Origin: Streptomyces physcomitrii
GTDB lineage: Bacteria > Actinomycetota > Actinomycetes > Streptomycetales > Streptomycetaceae
Reading direction: 5' to 3'
Assembly: GCF_012273655.1 (NCBI RefSeq)
Contig: NZ_JAAWWP010000009.1
Location: 62,001-126,000, forward strand
DNA: 64,000 bases
Below the pieces are notes generated by a model that saw nothing but the letters and a program-made list of their open reading frames with translations, did not search any database and was not told the DNA's origin. Positions 58,729 to 64,000 of the stretch are shown here, piece after piece. Within the stretch, counting starts at the first letter, position 1. Each line of letters starts with the position of its first letter. The translations under genes and the position numbers were made by a program.

Positions 58729-60888
58729 TCAGGCCTGCACCGCGAGCACCAGGGGCAACACCCCCTGCGCGCCTGCCTTCCGCAGCAGCCTGGTGGCCAT
58801 GGCCAGAGTCCAGCCGGTCTCCGTGTAGTCGTCCACCAGCAGCACCGGACCCTCGGACCGGGCCAGGGCGCCGCCGAGTTCAGCGGGCAGGACGAGTGCC
58901 CCCTCGAGCGCCTTGACCCGCTGGGCGCTGTTGCTGCGCCCCCGCAACTCGGCCTCCGCGCCCGGTGCGTAGGCCAGTGACCCCAGCAGGGGCAGCCTCC
59001 CCACCTCGGCGATCCGCTCGGCCAGCGAGGAGATGAGCCGCGGCCGGGTGCCCGAGGGCACGGCGACCACACCGACCGGGCGCGGCTGGGCCCCCGGGCT
59101 TCCCGGGGCCCAGCCCTGCGAACCCTTCGCCCAGTCCGCGAGTACCGAGACGACCGCGCGGGCCACCTCCTCGGGCACCGGCCCGTCGGCGCTCTGGGCG
59201 CCGAGCATGGGCCGCAGCCGGTTGCCCCAGCCGATGTCGGAGAGTCGCCCGAGCGCCCTTCCGGGCGCCCCCTGCTCATCGGCCGGGATCCGGCCCTTGA
59301 GCGCGAGGCCTGCCGCGGCGAGCCCGGTCGGCCACATCTTGCGTGGCTCCACGTCCACGCCGGCGCGGCCCAGTTCGCCGCTGGCGGCACTCAGGGCCGC
59401 GGGCGTCACCTCGGTGCCGAACCGCGGTCCCGCACAGTTGTCGCAGCGACCGCAGGGCGCCGCCTCCGGGTCGTCGAGCTGCCGGCGCAGGAACTCCATC
59501 CGGCAGCCCTCGGTCCGCGCGTACTCGCGCATCGCGCCCTGCTCCGCCTCCCGCTGCTTGGCGACCCAGGCGTACCGCTCGGTGTCGTACGTCCACGGTC
59601 GGCCGGTGGAGACCCAGCCGCCCTTGACCCGGCGCACCGCCCCGTCCACGTCGAGGACCTTCAGCATCGTCTCCAGCCGGGAGCGGCGCAGTTCCACCAA
59701 GGGCTCCAGGGCCGGCAGGGAGAGCGGCCGCTCCGCCGCGGCCAGGGTGTCGAGGGTGAGGCGCACCTGCTCCTGCGGAGGGAAGGCCAGGGAGGCGAAG
59801 TACCGCCAGATCACCTCGTCCTCGCGTCCGGGCAGGAGCAGCACCTCCGCGTGCTCGACCCCGCGCCCGGCCCGGCCCACCTGCTGGTAGTAGGCGATGG
59901 GGGAGGAGGGTGAGCCGAGGTGGACGACGAATCCCAGGTCCGGTTTGTCGAACCCCATGCCCAGCGCCGAGGTCGCGACCAGGGCCTTGACCCGGTTGGC
60001 CAGCAGATCCTCCTCGGCCTGCTGCCGGTCGGCGTTCTCCGTCTTGCCGGTGTAGGAGGCGACGGTGTGCCCCGCACCGCGCAGGAAGGCCGTGACCTCC
60101 TCCGCGGCCGCCACGGTCAGCGTGTAGACGATCCCCGAGCCCGGAAGGGTGTCGAGGTGCTCGGCGAGCCAGGCGAGCCGGTGCGCCGCGTCGGGCAGTT
60201 CGACGACACCGAGGCTGAGGCTCTCCCGGTCCAGTGGGCCCCGCAGCACCAGGGCATCCGAGGTGGCGCCGGTGCCGAGCTGTTCGGCGACGTCCGCGGT
60301 GACCCGGGCGTTCGCCGTGGCCGTGGTCGCCAGCACCGGGACGCCGGGCGGGAGATCGGCGAGCATGGTCCGCAGCCTGCGGTAGTCGGGGCGGAAGTCG
60401 TGGCCCCAGTCGGAGATGCAGTGCGCCTCGTCCACCACGAGCAGTCCGGTCGCCGACGCCAGCTTGGGCAGCACCTGGTCCCGGAAGTCGGGGTTGTTGA
60501 GCCGCTCCGGACTCACCAGGAGGACGTCCACGCTGCCCTCCGCGACCTCGGCCTGGATCTCCTGCCAGTCCTCGGGGTTGGCGGAGTTGATCGTGCGCGC
60601 GTGGATTCCGGCACGGGCCGCGGCCTCGACCTGGTTGCGCATGAGTGCCAGCAGCGGCGAGACGATCACAGTGGGACCACTGCCCCGCTCCCGGAGCAGC
60701 GCCGTCGCCACGAAGTAGACCGCCGATTTCCCCCAGCCGGTGCGCTGCACGACGAGGGCCCGGCGGTGGTGCGCCACCAGTGCCTCGACCGCCCGCCACT
60801 GGTCCTCGCGCAGCCGGGCGCTCCCCGAGGCGTCGCCGACGAGCCGGGCCAGCACCGCATCGGCGGTGGATCGCAGATCTTCACTCAT
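58729..60888 (-). CDS. RecQ-family DNA helicase fused to a phosphoribosyltransferase-like domain
   Basis: 719 residues. Helicase: Walker A QRTGWGKSAVYF (about residues 48-59), DEAH in VVDEAHCISDWGHDFRPDY (about 150-168), ATTATAN, GMGFDKPDLGFVVHLG and QQVGRAGRG (motif VI). A RecQ zinc site (CRMEFLRRQLDD then CGRCDNC, about 455-478) follows. Instead of an HRDC domain the C-terminal 150 residues carry a PRTase fold with the PRPP loop VLLVDDYTETGWT (about 690-702). The PRTase is likely regulatory or nucleotide-binding; activity unknown. ATG 60888 is preceded by GGGGGG. A known streptomycete architecture, still unexplained. Confidence 0.9.
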   Translation of the reverse strand: MSEDLRSTADAVLARLVGDASGSARLREDQWRAVEALVAHHRRALVVQRTGWGKSAVYFVATALLRERGSGPTVIVSPLLALMRNQVEAAARAGIHARTINSANPEDWQEIQAEVAEGSVDVLLVSPERLNNPDFRDQVLPKLASATGLLVVDEAHCISDWGHDFRPDYRRLRTMLADLPPGVPVLATTATANARVTADVAEQLGTGATSDALVLRGPLDRESLSLGVVELPDAAHRLAWLAEHLDTLPGSGIVYTLTVAAAEEVTAFLRGAGHTVASYTGKTENADRQQAEEDLLANRVKALVATSALGMGFDKPDLGFVVHLGSPSSPIAYYQQVGRAGRGVEHAEVLLLPGREDEVIWRYFASLAFPPQEQVRLTLDTLAAAERPLSLPALEPLVELRRSRLETMLKVLDVDGAVRRVKGGWVSTGRPWTYDTERYAWVAKQREAEQGAMREYARTEGCRMEFLRRQLDDPEAAPCGRCDNCAGPRFGTEVTPAALSAASGELGRAGVDVEPRKMWPTGLAAAGLALKGRIPADEQGAPGRALGRLSDIGWGNRLRPMLGAQSADGPVPEEVARAVVSVLADWAKGSQGWAPGSPGAQPRPVGVVAVPSGTRPRLISSLAERIAEVGRLPLLGSLAYAPGAEAELRGRSNSAQRVKALEGALVLPAELGGALARSEGPVLLVDDYTETGWTLAMATRLLRKAGAQGVLPLVLAVQA

Positions 60889-61053
60889 CCCCCCATGCAA
60901 CCCGATCCCGGTGACATCGGGCCAACCGCGCCCCTCCGGGCCCGTCGGCGGGGCCCCGCCCGACGCCGGGCAGGACCGCTCGCGGGCCATCCCGGAAGGG
61001 CCTCGGGAGTAGGCTGCTGCCGGGAGTGTCTCCTCGGCCGGGGCGGAGTGCGG

Positions 61054-61677
61054 ATGGCACTGCAGGAACGCGGTATCAGAACGCGCCGTCTGATCCTCGA
61101 GGCGGCGGCGGGTGTCTTCGCGGAGAGCGGCTACGACGGGGCGAGCACCACGGCGATCCTGGCACGCACCGGCCTCACCCGCGGCGCGCTCTACCACCAC
61201 TTCCCCTCGAAGGAGGACATCGCCGCCGCCTTGGTGGATGTCCAGTCGGAAGCGCTGGTCGCCCCGGAACGGCCGATCCGGCTCCAGGCGGCGATCGACC
61301 TGACCCTGAGCTTCGCCCGCAAGCTGCAGCGCGATCCCGTGCTCCAGGCCGGTGTCCGGCTCACCGTGGAGCAGACCTCCTTCTCCGAGGGGAAGGTCGT
61401 GGCCTACCAGCGCTCGGCGGAGGTCGTCCTCGCCCTCCTTGCCGAGGCCGCGGAGCGGGGCGAACTGCGGCCGGACGCCGATGTCGGGGACGTGGCCGAT
61501 CTGGTGGTCGGCGCCTTCACGGGCGTTCAGCTGATGTCGCAGATCTACACCGAGCGCAGGGACCTGCTGCACCGGACCTCGGTGCTCTGGCGCTGCCTGC
61601 TTCCGGGTATCGCCGCTCCGGAGTTGCTGCCTCACCTGAGGACCGCCCCGGAGCCGGTCGACGGCACCGCGAAGTAG
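61054..61677 (+). CDS. TetR-family regulator, gamma-butyrolactone-receptor-like
   Basis: 207 residues. The N-terminus MALQERGIRTRRLILEAAAGVFAESGY and the helix-turn-helix TTAILARTGLTRGALYHHFPSKEDIA are the signature of the ScbR/ArpA/CprB group. The ligand-binding half (about 60-200) has the length of autoregulator receptors (215). No butyrolactone synthase (AfsA-type) gene is in the window, so it may be a receptor-like (pseudo-)receptor. CGGAG five bases before ATG 61054. It diverges from recQ. Confidence 0.87.
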   Translation: MALQERGIRTRRLILEAAAGVFAESGYDGASTTAILARTGLTRGALYHHFPSKEDIAAALVDVQSEALVAPERPIRLQAAIDLTLSFARKLQRDPVLQAGVRLTVEQTSFSEGKVVAYQRSAEVVLALLAEAAERGELRPDADVGDVADLVVGAFTGVQLMSQIYTERRDLLHRTSVLWRCLLPGIAAPELLPHLRTAPEPVDGTAK

Positions 61678-62033
61678 TCCCGCGAGGCGCCCGAGCGGAG
61701 TCCGGGCCCGTCGTGGCGGCGGCCGGTGTGGGCCGTGGGACTGGCTGTCCGGCGTACGTGAGGCGGAGTGAGGCGGCGTCCGATGCGAACCGAGGTCGTG
61801 CGCCGAACCTCGGCGCCCGGCTGCCTCCGGACCTCCCGGGAATCCTGAAAAGGCGGGCTTCATCGCGTATGTGGCGTTCTGCTGTTGAATTTCGCGCATG
61901 CGCCGAGGCAACCCCGCTCCCCGGGATTCCGGCAAGTGACCCCGTCAGCCTGTGGACAACTCCTGGCATGCCCCTGATCCGAGTTGTCCACAGGCTTCCC
62001 CACGAGGTGACGAATCGCGCAAGGCTTGCCCGC
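61678..62033. other. 356-bp region with paired DnaA boxes before the DUF4192 gene
   Basis: Apart from the inverted repeat at 61949-61994 no element was found. No gene recognised. Confidence 0.5.
61949..61994. promoter_or_regulatory. Two convergent DnaA boxes in a 14-bp inverted repeat
   Basis: CCTGTGGACAACTC (61949-61962) and GAGTTGTCCACAGG (61981-61994) are perfect complements with an 18-bp spacer. Each contains the Streptomyces DnaA box TTGTCCACA or its complement. It is far from any replication origin signature. Confidence 0.75.
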
Positions 62034-63536
62034 ATGACGAATCACCACGAGGCGGAACACTTCGACAAGCCGGAGCCCACCACGAGCCGTGGCGCGGAGC
62101 CCGGAACCGATCCACTCACCGAGCAGAATCCCCTGACCCTGCGCACCGCGGGCGAACTGGCGGACGCCCTGCCCTATCTCCTCGGGTACCGGCCCGGAGA
62201 CAGCATCGTCCTCGCGGCGGTGCACGAAGGAGACGGGCTGGGGAACTTCGGCGGCAGGGCGAGGCTCGGCATCCCGGAACGCCCGGAGGACTGGCCGCCG
62301 GTGGCGCGCGAGACCGCGCGCTCGCTGATCGGCGGCATCGAGCGACGGCGCGGGAAGCCCGACGGCATGATCGTCTACCTCTCCCAGGAGCCGAAGGGCG
62401 AGGAGACCGGTCAGCAGGTGATGGAGCGACTGAGGCCGCTGGCCCAACTGCTGCGCACCTCGTGCGGAAGCCTCGACGTCCCGGTGGTCGAGGCGCTGTG
62501 CCTGTCCGGCGGGCGCATCTGGTCCTACTGCTGCCCCGGCCACGGGTGCTGCCCGCCGGAGGGCGTCCCCCTCGGCGTACCCGGCACCTCGGTTCTCGCC
62601 GCCGCGGCGACCTACGCGGGCATCCAAGTACGCGGCTCCCTCGACGAGTTGCGGAGCCGCCTCAGCCCCTGGGCGCCGACCGGCCTGGAGCAGATCACCC
62701 GCATCCAGGAGCAGGAACGCGCGCTCGACGCCGCCCGTCCGGACATCGGGCCGCGGATCCTGGCCGCGGAGACCCGGGGCGTCGTGGCGGAGGAGACCGC
62801 CGATCTCGCCCGGAGGGTCCTGGCCCGACTGGCCGAGGCGCCACCCGTGGGGCGATCGGTGAGCCCGGATCCGCAGGACGACGAACTCCTCGCCCATGAC
62901 GAGGCCGCGGCGCTGCTCCTGGGACTCCAGGACCGCAGCACCCGTGACCGGGTGGCCGAATGGATGGAAGGGGAGAAGGCCGCACCGGCCCTGAGGCTCT
63001 GGCGGGCACTCGCGCGACGCTGCGTCGGCCCGTACGCGGACTACGCCGCGGCGCCCCTCACCCTCGCCGGATGGGTCGCATGGTCGCTCGGTGACGAGTT
63101 CGAGGCCAGGGAGGCGCTTGCCATGGCCCTGGGAGCGGATCCGCAGTACACCTTCGCCCGGCTGCTGCACCGCGCGTGCACCGAAGGGCTCGACCCGGAG
63201 GCGGTCCGCAGATGCCTGCGGCAGGAGCGCGCCGACCGGGAGTCCGAGGAGGAGGCGGCCGGGGACTCCGAGCCCTCGCGGACGGGAGACCGCACAGGGG
63301 AACCGGGGGAGTCAGGACAGCTGGAAGCACCGGGAGGCCCGGAGGCGGGAACGGCGGCTGCATCGGCTGACACGCCAGTGGCTCAAGGCAGGCCGCAGCC
63401 CCGCCCTGCCCGCGCCGCCCGTCGTGGCAGGAAGCGGCCGGGTTCGGGCCCCACGGGTGGTTCGCCGCACCCCGCGCCCCGCGTCCCACCGCAGACCCGG
63501 AGGGCGGGAAGGAGGGGAGCCCGGAGCGGCCGGTGA
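62034..63536 (+). CDS. DUF4192 domain-containing protein
   Basis: 500 residues. The DUF4192 domain covers about residues 30-400: LRTAGELADALPYLLGYRPGDSIVLAAVH at its start, GMIVYLSQEP, and VEALCLSGGRIWSYCCPGHGCCPPEG with several cysteines, then helical segments and AGWVAWSLGDEFEAREALAMALGADPQYTFARLL. The remaining 100 residues are charged then Pro/Arg-rich and disordered. Function of the family is unknown. An upstream in-frame GTG (62007) is an alternative start. DnaA boxes precede the gene by about 40 bp. Confidence 0.85.
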   Translation: MTNHHEAEHFDKPEPTTSRGAEPGTDPLTEQNPLTLRTAGELADALPYLLGYRPGDSIVLAAVHEGDGLGNFGGRARLGIPERPEDWPPVARETARSLIGGIERRRGKPDGMIVYLSQEPKGEETGQQVMERLRPLAQLLRTSCGSLDVPVVEALCLSGGRIWSYCCPGHGCCPPEGVPLGVPGTSVLAAAATYAGIQVRGSLDELRSRLSPWAPTGLEQITRIQEQERALDAARPDIGPRILAAETRGVVAEETADLARRVLARLAEAPPVGRSVSPDPQDDELLAHDEAAALLLGLQDRSTRDRVAEWMEGEKAAPALRLWRALARRCVGPYADYAAAPLTLAGWVAWSLGDEFEAREALAMALGADPQYTFARLLHRACTEGLDPEAVRRCLRQERADRESEEEAAGDSEPSRTGDRTGEPGESGQLEAPGGPEAGTAAASADTPVAQGRPQPRPARAARRGRKRPGSGPTGGSPHPAPRVPPQTRRAGRRGARSGR

Positions 63537-63670
63537 TCCGCGGGCGGCGCGGTCTCGACAGGGGAAGGGTGCCGTAGAGCACGCCCGGGACGCCGGTAGG
63601 GGTGTGGCGAGGGCGGCGGGCGGGGGTGTCCGGATCCGGGCGTGAAGCCGGGGTGCGAACAGGATGTTTA

Positions 63671-63692
63671 TCGTCAGGCAGACGACTATGAT
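63671..63692 (+). promoter_or_regulatory. Palindrome and -10 of the NUDIX gene
   Basis: TCGTC-AGGCA-GACGA (63671-63685) is an inverted repeat directly upstream of TATGAT (63687-63692), which lies seven bases before ATG 63700. This looks like an operator over a leaderless promoter. Confidence 0.5.
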
Positions 63693-63699
63693 CACCGTC

Positions 63700-64000
63700 A
63701 TGTCGCCCTACGACCCCTCGGCCTTTCCGCCCTTCGCCGTCACCGTGGATCTGGTCGTGCTCACCGTGCGGCGCCACGCGCTGTGCGCCCTGGCGGTCCG
63801 GCGGGGAGAGCCTCCGTTCCAGGGCCGGTGGGCGCTCCCGGGTGGCTTCGTGCGGGGCGACGAGGATCTGGAAGCCGCCGCGGCGAGGGAACTCGTCGAG
63901 GAGACGGGGCTGAGCGCCGAGGCGGGGGCGGCCGACCCGCAGGGCAAGGGTGCCCACCTCGAACAGCTCGCGACCTACGGGGATCCCGAACGAGACCCCC
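63700..64000 (+). CDS. NUDIX hydrolase (partial, cut by the window end)
   Basis: The first 100 residues only. The Nudix box GGFVRGDEDLEAAAARELVEETG (about 46-68) is complete with the glycine, RE and EE metal ligands. FAVTVDLVVLTVRRH and FQGRWALPGG match the ADP-ribose-pyrophosphatase/NrtR-type group, in which the C-terminus may carry a winged helix. ATG 63700 is used because it fits the leaderless promoter; in-frame ATGs at 63688 and 63664 are alternatives. Confidence 0.85.
   Translation, partial: MSPYDPSAFPPFAVTVDLVVLTVRRHALCALAVRRGEPPFQGRWALPGGFVRGDEDLEAAAARELVEETGLSAEAGAADPQGKGAHLEQLATYGDPERDP

Noticed and set aside
61840..61870. Sigma-R promoter at GGGAATCC before the DUF4192 gene
   Set aside because: No GTT at the required distance.
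1..64000. CRISPR arrays
   Set aside because: No regularly spaced repeat with unique spacers was found; the tandem repeats seen are contiguous.
1..64000. tRNA or rRNA genes
   Set aside because: No cloverleaf with the conserved TTCGA loop or CCA-bearing end and no rRNA-like stretch was noticed on either strand; this was by eye only.

Overview
The window reads as chromosomal DNA of a Streptomyces or a very close relative. GC is very high with G/C-ending codons, many genes overlap by ATGA, and many start codons sit 6-9 nt after a TAnnnT box without a ribosome site. There is a mycothiol-dependent formaldehyde dehydrogenase, a vitamin B12-dependent ribonucleotide reductase with NrdR, a gamma-butyrolactone-receptor-like TetR protein and a sigma-R-type promoter. 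From memory, the order dapF, RelA-like rshA, hflX, trypsin-like proteases, NIS siderophore genes, DinG-like helicase, lexA, nrdR, nrdJ, rnhB, recQ matches the conserved S. coelicolor core around SCO5793-SCO5819; no alignment was run.

Layout. 1-10.55 kb is accessory and looks defence-like. A compact operon encodes a two-helix membrane protein, a cupin-like protein and an inositol-monophosphatase-family enzyme. A convergent SLC13/ArsB-type permease follows. Divergent from it is a 1,978-residue protein with, in order, a TIR domain, a degenerate metallophosphoesterase fold, a probable degenerate REase-like segment, a NACHT NTPase, pentapeptide repeats and about fifteen WD40 repeats. No tRNA, integrase or IS element marks the borders. 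10.9-14.6 kb returns to core genes: a small membrane protein, dapF and rshA.

14.65-29.5 kb is a complete glycine-betaine catabolic cluster. A Rieske oxygenase with its ferredoxin and reductase should convert betaine to dimethylglycine; a dimethylglycine-oxidase-like flavoprotein gives sarcosine; heterotetrameric sarcosine oxidase (soxBDAG) gives glycine. GlyA, PurU and the mycothiol formaldehyde dehydrogenase handle the one-carbon units. An IclR regulator sits inside the cluster, and a shared TTGCG-N5-CGCAA-like motif occurs at its own start codon and before three transcription units.

29.8-44.7 kb holds a zinc-ribbon membrane protein, hflX, two tandem lipoprotein serine proteases, a three-gene siderophore-like operon whose aminotransferase-like protein lacks the PLP lysine, a TetR remnant, a DinG-type helicase, a 3-hydroxybutyrate-dehydrogenase-like SDR and an MHS transporter. 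44.8-54.5 kb holds a GAF/PucR regulator, lexA, nrdR-nrdJ, a small dimeric-barrel protein, a histidine phosphatase and an ADP-ribosylglycohydrolase. 54.5-64 kb holds a DHA2 efflux pump, rnhB, two hypothetical proteins, a RecQ helicase fused to a phosphoribosyltransferase domain, a TetR regulator, a DUF4192 protein preceded by paired DnaA boxes, and a NUDIX gene cut by the window end.

Regulatory DNA stands out. There is a heptamer array in two orientations at 44.75-44.83 kb, a 22-bp-periodic direct repeat before the efflux pump, a 20-bp tandem repeat inside the betaine operon, paired DnaA boxes in a 14-bp inverted repeat, and at least seven probable leaderless promoters.
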